A DNA stretch of 64,000 nucleotides from Acinetobacter defluvii (GCF_001704615.3 NZ_CP029397.2:1922001-1986000), one strand, 5' to 3'. Shown: positions 18,764 through 27,948, numbered from the stretch's first letter. Made by a program: numbers and translations. The notes: generated from the letters alone by a model not told the origin.

Positions 18764-19387
18764 ATGTTCATTGCACCTGAATTCCAAGAAAACCGACCCA
18801 AAGAAATTCAACGTCTTGTTCAAGATTATCCTTTAGCAACGATCGTTGCACACACTGATCAAGGTTTAATTGCCAACCATATTCCTTTACTTTTTAAATC
18901 AGATAACATACTCATTGGGCATATTGCCAAAGCCAATGAAATGTATGCTCTAATCACTGAAAATCAAAGTGTTCTTGCTATTTTCAAAGGTGAAGATGCT
19001 TATATTTCTGCCAATGATTATCCAAGTAAACTCATTGACCATAAAAAAGTACCGACTTGGAATTATCAAGCCGTTCATGTGCATGGCACACTCAAATTTT
19101 ATGATGATCAGAAATCTAAACTTGCTGCTGTCGGAATGCTGACCAAAATACAAGAACAAAAAACCAATAGCGCACAGGCGTGGAAAATGTCCGATGCCCC
19201 CAAAGATTATTTATTGGCATTACTTGAAGACTTAGTCGTCTTTGAAATTGAGGTTACACGTATTCAAGCCCAATCTAAACTCAGTCAAAACCGTGAGCCA
19301 ACTGACTTTAATGCAGTGATTAAACGACTTAAAGGTCGTGATCAAGCTGGTTTAGCACAAGCAATGTCAAATTTACAACGGAATTAA
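18764..19387 (+). CDS. PaiB-family FMN-binding protein
   Basis: 207-residue PaiB-like protein: MFIAPEFQ...NRPKEIQRLVQDYPLATIVAH at the start, ANHIPLLF, LIGHIAKAN, AIFKGEDAYISANDYPSK, VPTWNYQAVHVHGTL and the C-terminal FNAVIKRLKG. The fold is the FMN-binding split barrel. B. subtilis PaiB was described as a negative transcriptional regulator, but most relatives are uncharacterised. Its stop overlaps the convergent rtcR stop by four bases. Confidence 0.85.
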   Translation: MFIAPEFQENRPKEIQRLVQDYPLATIVAHTDQGLIANHIPLLFKSDNILIGHIAKANEMYALITENQSVLAIFKGEDAYISANDYPSKLIDHKKVPTWNYQAVHVHGTLKFYDDQKSKLAAVGMLTKIQEQKTNSAQAWKMSDAPKDYLLALLEDLVVFEIEVTRIQAQSKLSQNREPTDFNAVIKRLKGRDQAGLAQAMSNLQRN

Positions 19388-20976
19388 GCGATATCCGCCC
19401 ACGTTAAACCGAACTTTGCCAAATACTTTTTCACTCGATCTGAGTCGTTGGTACTTTGGCGCTGTTCACGGGAAATGGCAAATAAACGTCTGCCTGCATC
19501 TGCCATTGATTTTGATTGTTTACATACATGAATTACACCTTCAAGCTGAATCCGATCAAACTCATCGATCTCCGCCAACTGCTCTGCACTAAACAAAGTG
19601 GTCAAATTTGAAACTTTTTCAGGTTCAGCCTGTCTCTGCCATAAGCGTTGTAGCCGTTTAATTTCCGCTTCAACCTCAAGCAAACCGATCCGCTCACCAT
19701 TTGCCAAAGTCGCCATTCGAGTCACACTTGCGGTTAAATCACGAAAGTTACCCTGCCACGTCGCTTCAGAAGATTGTGAAAATTTTAAATATTTTTCCAA
19801 AGCATCACTATGAAAACGCAACTGACGCTGTTGCTGCATCGCAAAACGCTGTAATTCAAACTCAATATTTGGTGCAATATCTTCACGGCGGTGTTTTAAA
19901 TCAGGCAAAAAGAAAGTCCAAGTATTTAAACGCGCCCACAAATCTTCCCGAAAACGTCCCGCCTGCACTTCTGTCCGTAAATCTTTATTGGTTCCTGCAA
20001 TCAATTGAAAATCCGCCTGAACTTCTTTGTCTGCACCAACAGGAAAAAAGGATTTATCCTCCAAAGCCTTGAGTAACATGGCTTGTTCATCGAGCCCCAA
20101 TTCGCCAATTTCATCTAAAAATAAAATCCCGCCATCGGCACTTTTTAAATAACCTGTACGGGCATTGGCTGCACCTGTAAATGAACCTTTGATATGTCCA
20201 AACAATGCCGACATTGCGCCATCACCGCATAAAGTCGCACAGTTGACATCGACCAACCGCCCTTCTAAATGAAATTTCTCTTTTTTCAATTGATAAATTT
20301 GTTTGGCTAAATGTGATTTCCCCACGCCTGTTGCCCCTATAATTAAAATTGGGGCTTTGGAACGTGTTGCGACCAATTCAACCTCTCGAATCAATTGGTT
20401 AAAGTCTTTATTTTTCGTAGCAATATTGGCTTTAAGCTGCTGCCAATTGGCAGATTGTTCATTTTCAAAACGCTGTGTTAAAGCCGCATAACGTGATAAA
20501 TCCAAATCAATAATGCGATATTCACCTTCAGGCTGTTGCTTGCCTGCAGGTGAACTTTGGATCAACTTTGCAGGTAAATAATGTGCATCGATGAGTAAAT
20601 ACCAACAAATCTGTGCAACGTGGGTACCTGTAGTAATATGCAGATAGTAATTATTCTTTTCAGTATCAAATGAATAGGATTTGACAAAGTCATACAGTAC
20701 GCCATACATGTCAGAAAAATCCCACGGATCACGGATATTGACTTGTTGTCCTGTAATCTGCGTAGAGGGTGAAATTTGAATAGCATCTTTTTTTAGATGC
20801 TCAATTAAACTTATACTACGATGGTCATGCAAAAGTATCAATTCATCAACCAATAAATCCTCATGCATCAGCAAACTCATGGTCGGACGCCAACGCTGCC
20901 AACGCTCTTCTTTTTTCCCTTGATCTAGCGTTGAGCCAACAAAACCAATGACCACTGTTTTTTTAGACTTTTGCAT
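19384..20976 (-). CDS. rtcR: RtcR, sigma-54-dependent RNA-repair regulator
   Basis: 530-residue bacterial enhancer-binding protein. Residues 1-180 form the RtcR sensor, a CARF-like domain known to sense cyclic-phosphate RNA ends. The AAA+ domain follows with Walker A GATGVGKS (214-221), the sigma-54 contact loop GSFTGA (264-269, Ser in place of the usual Ala) and Walker B ILFLDEIGEL. A C-terminal DNA-binding helix region ends the chain (SMADAGRRLFAISREQRQSTNDSDRVKKYL). RtcR normally sits beside the rtcBA genes it activates; neither is next to it here. Confidence 0.9.
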   Translation of the reverse strand: MQKSKKTVVIGFVGSTLDQGKKEERWQRWRPTMSLLMHEDLLVDELILLHDHRSISLIEHLKKDAIQISPSTQITGQQVNIRDPWDFSDMYGVLYDFVKSYSFDTEKNNYYLHITTGTHVAQICWYLLIDAHYLPAKLIQSSPAGKQQPEGEYRIIDLDLSRYAALTQRFENEQSANWQQLKANIATKNKDFNQLIREVELVATRSKAPILIIGATGVGKSHLAKQIYQLKKEKFHLEGRLVDVNCATLCGDGAMSALFGHIKGSFTGAANARTGYLKSADGGILFLDEIGELGLDEQAMLLKALEDKSFFPVGADKEVQADFQLIAGTNKDLRTEVQAGRFREDLWARLNTWTFFLPDLKHRREDIAPNIEFELQRFAMQQQRQLRFHSDALEKYLKFSQSSEATWQGNFRDLTASVTRMATLANGERIGLLEVEAEIKRLQRLWQRQAEPEKVSNLTTLFSAEQLAEIDEFDRIQLEGVIHVCKQSKSMADAGRRLFAISREQRQSTNDSDRVKKYLAKFGLTWADIA

Positions 20977-21330
20977 ATTTTCTATAAAATTTTATAGTTT
21001 CAATAAAAACAATATAACGAAAACTTATGTTTTAATACAATGAATTACTCGTGTTTTACAGATATTTCTTAGGACTGAGGATGATTTTGTTTTAAGAGTA
21101 CCTCTGTCTCTACATCAATATAAAGATTTTTCAGAAATTTATGGCTATACTTGTGATCATCTATTGATTTTTAAAAATATGTACACATTTTTTATTTAAA
21201 AAGCTGAAAAACTTGTTGAACTTTAAAAATACATCGAGATCGAATAACTTGATTTATTTAAATTTCAATCATTAACAAATAAAAAGTACAAATTATTTGT
21301 ACTTTAAAAACAGTTAAAGGTACTTGAACT
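20977..21330. other. Intergenic region between rtcR and yrfG with a possible gene relic
   Basis: A/T-rich. One frame on the plus strand (21044-21199) stays open for 51 codons and reads like protein (FLRTEDDFVLRVPLSLHQYKDFSEIYGYTCDHLLIF) but has no start codon near its beginning, so it may be the remnant of a lost gene. I found no convincing sigma-54 site; TGGC and TTG near 21142 have the wrong spacing. Confidence 0.4.
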
Positions 21331-22017
21331 ATGCAACCTATCCTGATGTTTGATATGGATGGAACTCTTCTTGATTTAGCATTTGATGATTTTATTTGGA
21401 ATCAAAAACTACCTGAGCGTCATGCTCAGACTCATCAATGTTCATTAGAACAAAGTAAAAGTGCTTTATTTGAATTTTATCAAGAACATAAACATACGAT
21501 TCTTTGGTATTCATCACAATACTGGAGTGAAAAAGTCGGAGTTGATGTTTTAAAATTACAATATGATTTTCAAGATAAAATCCAACCACGCCTAGGCTGT
21601 ATTGAATTATTAGAAAACTTAAAAGCACAAGGTTATCATTGTTGGTTACTGACCAATGCCGACAGTGCAGGTTTAAAATTAAAACTTGAAAATGTCGATC
21701 TTGCACCCTATTTTGAAGTGGTTGTCAGCAGTCAAGAAATCGGATATTCCAAAGAGTTTGTAGAGTTTTGGCAAATTTTACAACAAAAACACCCTTTCGA
21801 TCCGCAACACGCATTTATGATTGATGATACAGCACCAGTACTTGAAGGTGCGAAACGTTTTGGAATTGCAAATCTAATCACCATTACGCAGCCTTCCAGT
21901 TTAAAAGCTGCACGTAATCCATTAGAGTTACGTTATCCAGCGATTCAACATTTAACAGAATTATTGCCAATTTTGGCGCAATATCAAAGTAAGGATGTCG
22001 ATGTCAAAACAGCCTAA
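21331..22017 (+). CDS. yrfG: HAD-family nucleotidase YrfG-like
   Basis: 228-residue HAD hydrolase. Motif I FDMDGTLLD (residues 7-15) has the nucleophile and general acid Asp; motif II is LLTNAD; the conserved Lys lies near IGYSKE; motif IV is MIDDTAPVLEGAKRFGI. E. coli YrfG is a GMP/IMP nucleotidase. The hslR gene overlaps its 3' end, the same neighbour order as yrfG-hslR in E. coli, which supports the name. Confidence 0.87.
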   Translation: MQPILMFDMDGTLLDLAFDDFIWNQKLPERHAQTHQCSLEQSKSALFEFYQEHKHTILWYSSQYWSEKVGVDVLKLQYDFQDKIQPRLGCIELLENLKAQGYHCWLLTNADSAGLKLKLENVDLAPYFEVVVSSQEIGYSKEFVEFWQILQQKHPFDPQHAFMIDDTAPVLEGAKRFGIANLITITQPSSLKAARNPLELRYPAIQHLTELLPILAQYQSKDVDVKTA

Positions 22018-22459
22018 AAATCAGAAAGATCAAAACACCCAAGAAACAGATAGTGTACGTGCCGACAAATGGTTGTGGGCTGCTCGCTTTTTTAAAACTC
22101 GCTCCATTGCTAAAGCAGCAATCGAAGGTGGTAAAGTCCACCACAATAACGAACGTATCAAAGTTTCGAAAGAAATTCGTATCGGTATGGAGCTGACTAT
22201 CCAACAAGGTTTTGATCGTAAAACTGTGGTGGTTAAAGCCTTGTCGAATATTCGTGGTGGTGCGCCCGCTGCCCAGCTATTATATGAAGAAACCGAGGTC
22301 AGTATTGCACGACGAGAATTGATTTCAACCCAAAGAAAATTGCATAATCTTGCACGACCTGAGCATCGACCAAGTAAAAAAGACCGTCGAGACATCAGTA
22401 GGTTTAGACAAGAAAATGATGCTGGTTATGCGCAAAATTGGTCATATCATGATGAATAA
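22001..22459 (+). CDS. hslR: Ribosome-associated heat-shock protein Hsp15
   Basis: 152-residue S4-domain RNA-binding protein. The S4 motif runs VRADKWLWAARFFKTRSIAKAAIEGGKVHHNNERIKVSKEIRIGMELTI, and the basic C-terminus (RRDISRFRQENDAGYAQNW) is typical. E. coli Hsp15 binds blocked 50S subunits carrying nascent chains. I chose ATG 22001 with AAGGA five bases upstream; the ATG at 21995 overlaps that site. It overlaps yrfG by 17 bases. Confidence 0.9.
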   Translation: MSKQPKNQKDQNTQETDSVRADKWLWAARFFKTRSIAKAAIEGGKVHHNNERIKVSKEIRIGMELTIQQGFDRKTVVVKALSNIRGGAPAAQLLYEETEVSIARRELISTQRKLHNLARPEHRPSKKDRRDISRFRQENDAGYAQNWSYHDE

Positions 22460-22477
22460 AATTAAAGATTGCATATG

Positions 22478-22492
22478 CGACATCTTATGTCG
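22478..22492. promoter_or_regulatory. Palindrome between hslR and recA
   Basis: CGACAT and ATGTCG form a perfect dyad round CTT with no T tract after it, so it is not a terminator. It lies about 125 bases ahead of recA, where an operator could sit. Acinetobacter has no LexA, and this is not a LexA box. Confidence 0.35.
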
Positions 22493-22532
22493 TAATGACG
22501 CAGTTTAATGTAGATCAATAATTATTTTTCTG

Positions 22533-22592
22533 TCACTATTGCTGATGTGGACGAAGATCAAATTTAAAGACATCCACTTTAGCGAATAGTGA
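22533..22592 (+). promoter_or_regulatory. Structured 5' leader hairpin of recA
   Basis: The arms at 22533-22551 (begins TCACTATT, ends GTGGA) and 22573-22592 (begins TCCAC, ends AATAGTGA) are imperfectly complementary over about 19 bp around a 21-base loop, 25 bases ahead of the recA ATG. A structured recA leader with a regulatory role has been described in A. baumannii; this is the likely equivalent. Confidence 0.65.
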
Positions 22593-22617
22593 ATTTATAT
22601 TGTTTTGAGGTTTCAAG

Positions 22618-23664
22618 ATGGATGATAACAAAAGTAAAGCGCTCAATGCTGCATTAAGTCAAATTGAAAAACAATTTGGTAAAAATACAGTGATGCGTTT
22701 GGGTGACAATACTGTCCAAGCAGTAGAGTCAGTTTCTACAGGTTCTTTAACACTAGATATCGCATTGGGTATCGGTGGTTTGCCTAAAGGTCGTATTGTT
22801 GAGATTTATGGTCCTGAATCTTCAGGTAAAACCACCATGACTTTACAAGCGATTGCACAATGCCAAAAAGCGGGTGGAACTTGTGCCTTTATTGATGCTG
22901 AGCATGCACTTGATCCTCAATATGCACGTAAACTTGGTGTAGATATTGATAATTTATTGGTTTCTCAACCAGATAATGGTGAGCAAGCCCTTGAAATTGC
23001 CGATATGCTGGTTCGTTCAGGTGCGATTGATATGATCGTAGTCGACTCAGTTGCAGCACTCACACCAAAGGCTGAAATTGAAGGTGAAATGGGCGACTCA
23101 CACATGGGTCTACAAGCACGTTTGATGAGCCAAGCATTGCGTAAAATCACAGGTAATGCCAAACGCTCAAACTGTATGGTAATCTTCATTAACCAGATTC
23201 GTATGAAAATTGGGGTGATGTTTGGTAGCCCTGAAACCACTACTGGTGGTAATGCTTTAAAATTCTATGCATCTGTACGTCTTGATATCCGTCGTATCGG
23301 TCAAGTCAAGGAAGGCGATGAGATCGTTGGTTCTGAAACACGTGTTAAAGTTGTCAAGAATAAAATGGCACCTCCGTTCCGTGAAGCAGTTTTCCAAATC
23401 ATGTATGGTAAAGGTGTTAACCATTTAGGTGAGTTAGTCGATCTTGCCGTTGCACAGGATATCGTGCACAAAGCAGGTGCTTGGTATTCATATCAAGGTG
23501 ACAAAATCGGTCAAGGTAAAAACAATGCCATCCGTCACATGGAAGAAAATCCAGAAATGGCAGCCGAAATCGAAAAATTGATTCGTGAAAAGTTACTCAC
23601 CACATCAAATGCTGCACCAGTTGAAGAAAAAGACGAAGAAGAATCAGACTTTTTAGATGTCTAA
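22618..23664 (+). CDS. recA: Recombinase RecA
   Basis: RecA catalyses strand exchange and serves as the DNA-damage coprotease. Full-length at 348 residues: Walker [10 protein letters not shown], Walker [11 protein letters not shown] (as [10 protein letters not shown]), L1 region [21 protein letters not shown] and L2 [18 protein letters not shown], and the acidic tail [17 protein letters not shown] lies before the ATG. No LexA-type box is seen upstream, in keeping with the absence of LexA in Acinetobacter. recX follows. Confidence 0.98.
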   Translation: MDDNKSKALNAALSQIEKQFGKNTVMRLGDNTVQAVESVSTGSLTLDIALGIGGLPKGRIVEIYGPESSGKTTMTLQAIAQCQKAGGTCAFIDAEHALDPQYARKLGVDIDNLLVSQPDNGEQALEIADMLVRSGAIDMIVVDSVAALTPKAEIEGEMGDSHMGLQARLMSQALRKITGNAKRSNCMVIFINQIRMKIGVMFGSPETTTGGNALKFYASVRLDIRRIGQVKEGDEIVGSETRVKVVKNKMAPPFREAVFQIMYGKGVNHLGELVDLAVAQDIVHKAGAWYSYQGDKIGQGKNNAIRHMEENPEMAAEIEKLIREKLLTTSNAAPVEEKDEEESDFLDV

Positions 23665-23694
23665 GTTACATCTTTAAGTGTATATGCTATGTCT

Positions 23695-23718
23695 AAACGC
23701 CCAAATTTGGGCGTTTTT
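23695..23718 (+). terminator. Terminator after recA
   Basis: AAACGCCC and GGGCGTTT form a perfect stem round AAATTT/T, followed by T residues, 31 bases after the recA stop. It separates recA from recX, so readthrough or a separate promoter must serve recX. Confidence 0.85.
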
Positions 23719-23813
23719 ATCATGCTAAACCCATACAATCTAATTTTGGAATCGTCACACCAAAAGCATTAAACTAGATACCTCTTATTTAAAGGTTGAA
23801 CTCCTCTACTGCC

Positions 23814-24416
23814 ATGTCTGCTTCTAAATTTCCTAAAATGCTAAATTACGCTGCATTAAAACAACAGTTCTCTGCTGAATCTGCACCTGAAATCGCACAA
23901 CATGACACGCATGACCAACAAGCATTAAGTTTTGAGCAAGAGTCTGAAAAAAAATCGCAAGGCTTAACAGGCACTCGTTTACGTTCTTATGCTTTTGCAA
24001 CATTAACCCGTAAGGAATATTCCAAAGTAGATTTAATCGAAAAACTGTGTCTATACGCAGCAGATCGAAATGAAGTTATTGCATTGGTAGAAGAGTTAGC
24101 CCATGAAAATTATCAAAGTGATCAACGTGTTGCTGAAATGACTGTACGCAGCCAAATTCGCCAAGGTAAAGGACCTAATCGCATCAAAATGGCATTACGT
24201 AATAAACACTTAGATAAGTCATTGGTCAGTGAGGATTTACAAGACATTGATTGGTATGCGCAAGCCCACCAACTAAAAGTTAAAAAATATGGGACTGAAG
24301 TGAGTCACGACCCGAAAACTAAAGCTAAACAAATCCGTTTTTTACAATATCGAGGCTTTGAAATGGATGCGATAATGAAAGCAATTAACAAGAAAACAGA
24401 CGATTTTGATAAATGA
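23814..24416 (+). CDS. recX: RecA modulator RecX
   Basis: 200-residue RecX protein that limits RecA filament growth. After a non-conserved N-terminal 55 residues the three-helix repeats begin: LRSYAFATLTRKEYSKVDLIEKLCLYAADRNEVIALVEELAHENYQSDQRVAEMTVRSQIRQGKGPNRIKMALRNKHLDKSL, then a C-terminal repeat (KAKQIRFLQYRGFEMDAIMKAI). ATG 23814 is preferred to the TTG at 23796, which sits directly on the AAAGG. Position right after recA is classical. Confidence 0.9.
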   Translation: MSASKFPKMLNYAALKQQFSAESAPEIAQHDTHDQQALSFEQESEKKSQGLTGTRLRSYAFATLTRKEYSKVDLIEKLCLYAADRNEVIALVEELAHENYQSDQRVAEMTVRSQIRQGKGPNRIKMALRNKHLDKSLVSEDLQDIDWYAQAHQLKVKKYGTEVSHDPKTKAKQIRFLQYRGFEMDAIMKAINKKTDDFDK

Positions 24417-24564
24417 TCTCGAAAGGATATTTAAAAGAAAATAGAAAGTAAAGTTTAGATAACGCGGATTCAAAAGTTAAGTACAACACATTTGTAATGG
24501 GTTGAGAAAATTAAGTGAATTATAATCATTATGATTTTTTCAACTCTCAATTGGAAAGCACAAC

Positions 24565-24637
24565 ATGAAGCAATACACCCAACTTTCTCAAAATGAAAGA
24601 TACGAGATTTTTCGCTGTTTGAAAAGTAATAAATCTA
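24565..24637 (+). pseudogene. N-terminal fragment of an IS30-family transposase
   Basis: From ATG 24565 the frame reads MKQYTQLSQNERYEIFRCLKSNKSI, the characteristic start of IS30-family transposases. It is cut after about 25 codons by the IS630-family element at a TA. Beyond that element's far end (26425) the frame resumes only as AEDFYKLAA before a stop, so most of the IS30 gene has been lost. Confidence 0.7.
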
Positions 24638-25474
24638 TAGTGAAACCGCGTAATTCCCCATACATACATCAAGAAATTGACTAAAAAGAGTATCTATCGA
24701 ATCAACCAACCATTCTCTCCTTTTCTTCTTCACCCATACCCATATTTTCTCCACTTCGTCTTGCACTACACTTCAAGCAGTGCTTGAAGTTTGTTCAGGA
24801 TTGAGATCTGGGCTGCAAGGTAGGAGCCATAGTATTTGATGTCCGTGTTGCATTATTAAGTCTTGAATATCTTGTCGTTTATGAAATGCGGCATTATCCA
24901 TGACAATTACACTGTTCTCTGGCAATTCTGGTATCAAAAAATTCTCTACCCAAAAGTGAAATACATCTGAATTCACTTTGCAATCAAGTAAACCCACTGC
25001 AAATAACTTATTTTGATAAATTGCACCAATCACATTGGTCTGATTTTTTAATTGCCAGTTGTATGTCCCATAACATGGTATTCCTTTCTTAGAATAACCA
25101 TGCGCTCTATGTTCATGTGATTTAAAGCCACTTTCATCAAGATATGATCGGGTTGTTGGCACTTCAATTGCTCTAAATCTTTTAAGTATTGTTCTCTGAG
25201 TTCTGTTTTTGTTTTCGGGTGGCGTAAGGTCTTTTTTTAACTGTGATTTTTAGCCGCTTAAGGGCATCGCCAATTGTAGATTTACCACAGCCAAAACGTG
25301 CAGCTCTTTCATATTGAAAATCATCAGGATATTTTTCAACATCTGCACGTAGTGCATCATCATCAACTTTAGAGGGTTTCCTTGGTCGAGTTTTTTTATT
25401 TCGATTCGCTTCTTCCATTCAACAATTGTATTTTTATCAATTTCAAATTGTAGAGCAACTTCTCGAATAGAATA

Positions 25475-26331
25475 GGGTGTGTTGACATTTGTAGAGTGTA
25501 ATTTGTTCTATAAAGGCAACCAAATAAATATACAGGCTAGAGCGACAGCACTCTGATAATTACGCTTTAGCTTGTCAAAGCGAGTTTCAATCCCTCTAAA
25601 TTGTTTCAATCTACAAAAGGTATTCTCAACTAAGTATCTGATTTTATAAATATACCAATCCATATGATTATTATTAGATTTAGTATTTGATCTCCTTGGA
25701 ATATTAGACTTGGTTTTTGTTGCTTCAATTTGATTTCTGAAACCATCTGAATCATAACCTTTATCAGCACATAATATATCTGGATCAGTTAGATCTAATT
25801 TGGATACAAGATCAGGAGCGATTTTGATATCATGGGAAGTTCCATCAGAAATGATAAACTCAATAGGATTACCATCAGAATCGATAGCTAAATGAATTTT
25901 GGAACTATTACCACTAATACTTTTAGAAATATCTTGATTCTTAATCCCTGCTGAATGTTGATGGGCTCTGACATGACTGCCATCAATAAAAATCCATTCT
26001 TTATCAGCCTGTTTGCTAAATAATTTAAAAAATATTCATAAACTTATTTTTTTAGACCAGCGATTAAACTTCTTAAAAATAGAGTTATGATTGCCAAATT
26101 CTTGAAGCAAATCCCTCCAAGGACAGCCAGTTCTGATACGAAACAGAATGGCTTCAATAAAATTTCTTAAATTTAATTTGAGATAAATATTAAAGTGACG
26201 GAAAATAGCAAGTAACTTAGACCAGTGTTGATCATTCAGCATTGTACGAGGCATAGCGAGAGTAAAATTGGGTTTGGCGATTTGATTTTACTATCTCGCT
26301 ATTTTTTTAGGCAATAAATGTCAACAGACCC
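25475..26331 (-). mobile_element. IS5-family element (IS427-like), 857 bp
   Basis: Near-perfect terminal inverted repeats GGGTGTGTTGACATTT (25475) and, reversed, GGGTCTGTTGACATTT (ending 26331) differ at one base. TA flanks each side (25473-25474 and 26332-26333), a target duplication inside the TAT codon of the IS630 transposase gene. It contains one transposase gene on the minus strand. Confidence 0.8.
25508..26254 (-). pseudogene. IS5-family transposase with a stop between its two halves
   Basis: The first half from ATG 26254 reads MPRTMLNDQHWSKLLAIFRHFNIYLKLNLRNFIEAILFRIRTGCPWRDLLQEFGNHNSIFKKFNRWSKK and stops at a TGA near 26038. The second half is in the same frame (IFFKLFSKQADKEWIFIDGSHVRAHQHSAG ... 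ILCADKGYDSD ... YLVENTFCRLKQFRGIETRFDKLKRNY) with the DDE residues. An A7 run and a T6 run flank the stop, so this is either a two-ORF frameshifting element with one base lost or simply a dead copy. Confidence 0.7.
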
Positions 26332-26502
26332 TAGCCTTCTTCAAGCTTGGCTAATATTTTCTTTCTAAAAGGTATTGGATAACTCATATCATCATTGTAT
26401 TTGTTTTTTGTCGGATTGACTATAGCAGAGGACTTTTACAAGTTGGCTGCCTAAAATCTCCAAAGTGGAAGTCTCCTGTTATTTCAGCACACATCAACCA
26501 AC

Positions 26503-27948
26503 TTAAATACGTAATTTACGGTCATCTTGCATTGTTTTTAAGCGGATATCAATACGTGCGCGCATCGCATTATTATCTTTTGCCAAACGCTGTGCATGTA
26601 ATAAAGATTTAATAGCATCTTCTTCGTCACCTCCCCAATATTGTGCTTCCGCACGATAACGCAACACATTGACCGTACGCATTGGGTTATTTTGATCTAA
26701 ATTGGATGCTTGTTGTAATAACTGCCAACCTTGAATATCTGTTTTATTTTTATTCACAAAACGATTCACCAATTTTTCAGCATCTTTTCCTTTATTTTGA
26801 CGAATGAGTACCTCAGCTAATTTATAAGTCAGTGCTCTATTCTCAGGCATGATACGCTGCTTACTAATAATGGTTTGATAAGCATCTTCAATTTTATTTT
26901 GCCCCAAGTATACATCTGTTTGGATAATATTAAACAAGGTGTAATCAGGATTCATTTTTCTCGCAATATTTAAATAACTCTGTGCCTGTACATAGTCGCC
27001 TTGACGTAAATTATATTCACTCGCTGCCAATAGTCCTGCATAGCTATTTTGCTTTACCAATATATCAAGTTGTTGTTGTGAGGTTTGCCCTGAAACGGCT
27101 GCAGTGTACCATTTGACCAGATCAAACTCTTGTTGGTTATTGTTAAAAGGCACACGTGGGAATTGATTGGCGCGTAAGCGTGCCTCACTCATACGCTCAG
27201 TATTTAAGGGATGGGTTAACCAAAAATCAGGCAAAAAACTTAAGCGACTGGTTGCTCGATGCATAGTTTCAAAAAAATCTGCCATGCTTTCAGGGTTATA
27301 GCCTGCATTATACATAAATTGCATACCAATACGATCTGCCTCTCGCTCTTGGTTACGGCTATAGCTAAGTTGCTTATCCCAAAGTGCAGCCTGAGATCCC
27401 AACATTACGGCACTTCCTACATCGCCATCTGCTTTTGAGGCTAATGCAGCACCGACAATAATCCCTGCCAATGCCAATAACCCCTGCCCTTTAAATGCTT
27501 CTTGCGAGCGACTATAGTGGCGCTGTGTCACATGCGCAATCTCATGCGCCATAACCCCCACAACCTCATCCATATTTTTTGATGAAGTCACCATCCCTGT
27601 ATTTAAAGCAAATAACCCACCTGGTACGGCAAAAGCATTAATTTGAGGGTCTTTGACAATCACCAAACCGATGGGTGAACCAATTTGGGTTTGACTTAAG
27701 ATTTTAGAAAAGACCAACATAAATTGATCTTCTAACCATGGGTTTTGCACAATCGGCATTTGGTGTTGAACTTCACGATAGACTTTCTCACCAATCATTT
27801 TTTCTTTTTGCTGATCAATTAAGCCCACACCACCACCAATGTCAGGAATCTCTAACTGTGGGCTATGTATGGGATAGAAATCTTCCATTGCATTTACCGT
27901 ACAACTTAGACTTAAACCCAGTGTCAGTAAAATCTTTTTCAATGCCAT
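26503..27948 (-). CDS. bepA: M48 metalloprotease with TPR repeats, BepA-like
   Basis: 481-residue periplasmic protease/chaperone of outer-membrane protein assembly. Signal peptide MALKKILLTLGLSLSCTVNA; zinc motif HEIAH at 135-139 with the third ligand in NQEREADRIG; then a C-terminal TPR superhelix (SYLNIARKMNPDYTLFNIIQTDVYLGQNKIEDAYQTII...). This domain order and the length match E. coli BepA (YfgC), which degrades misfolded LptD and works with BamA. The gene stands alone on the minus strand, just beyond the IS cluster. Confidence 0.88.
   Translation of the reverse strand: MALKKILLTLGLSLSCTVNAMEDFYPIHSPQLEIPDIGGGVGLIDQQKEKMIGEKVYREVQHQMPIVQNPWLEDQFMLVFSKILSQTQIGSPIGLVIVKDPQINAFAVPGGLFALNTGMVTSSKNMDEVVGVMAHEIAHVTQRHYSRSQEAFKGQGLLALAGIIVGAALASKADGDVGSAVMLGSQAALWDKQLSYSRNQEREADRIGMQFMYNAGYNPESMADFFETMHRATSRLSFLPDFWLTHPLNTERMSEARLRANQFPRVPFNNNQQEFDLVKWYTAAVSGQTSQQQLDILVKQNSYAGLLAASEYNLRQGDYVQAQSYLNIARKMNPDYTLFNIIQTDVYLGQNKIEDAYQTIISKQRIMPENRALTYKLAEVLIRQNKGKDAEKLVNRFVNKNKTDIQGWQLLQQASNLDQNNPMRTVNVLRYRAEAQYWGGDEEDAIKSLLHAQRLAKDNNAMRARIDIRLKTMQDDRKLRI

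Larger units (their letters stand above)
24640..26387 (-). pseudogene. IS630-family transposase, broken by insertion and frameshifts
   Basis: Joining across the IS5-family copy restores the start: MSYPIPFRKKILAKLEEGY (from 26387) continues as SIREVALQFEIDKNTIVEWKK on the other side. A frame change occurs at an A7 run near 25405 into KKTRPRKPSKVDDDALRADVEKYPDDFQYERAARFGCGKSTIGDALKRL; such a run could be a programmed -1 site. Another A-run near 25230 and a change near 25160 again break the frame. The DDE part reads TRSYLDESGF, VIVMDNAAFHK and LLPCSPDLNPE, then a 21-base palindrome (24771-24791) and a stop interrupt the C-terminus. Confidence 0.75.
24638..26422 (-). mobile_element. IS630-family element, inactivated, with an IS5-family copy inside
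   Basis: The ends are imperfect inverted repeats: TAGTGAAACCG at 24638 and, on the opposite strand, TAGTCAATCCG ending at 26422. Both are flanked by TA (24636-24637 and 26423-26424), the target always used by IS630/Tc1-type elements. The minus-strand transposase gene is split by the IS5-family insertion and carries frameshifts. Without the inner element it is about 0.93 kb, short of the usual 1.1 kb. Confidence 0.75.

Noticed and set aside
20977..21330. Sigma-54 promoter upstream of yrfG for RtcR control
   Set aside because: TGGC and TTG occur near 21142, but only 5 bases lie between them in place of the 7 needed, and the downstream GC is missing.
22460..22617. LexA (SOS) box upstream of recA
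   Set aside because: No CTG-N10-CAG-type box is present, and Acinetobacter is known to lack LexA.
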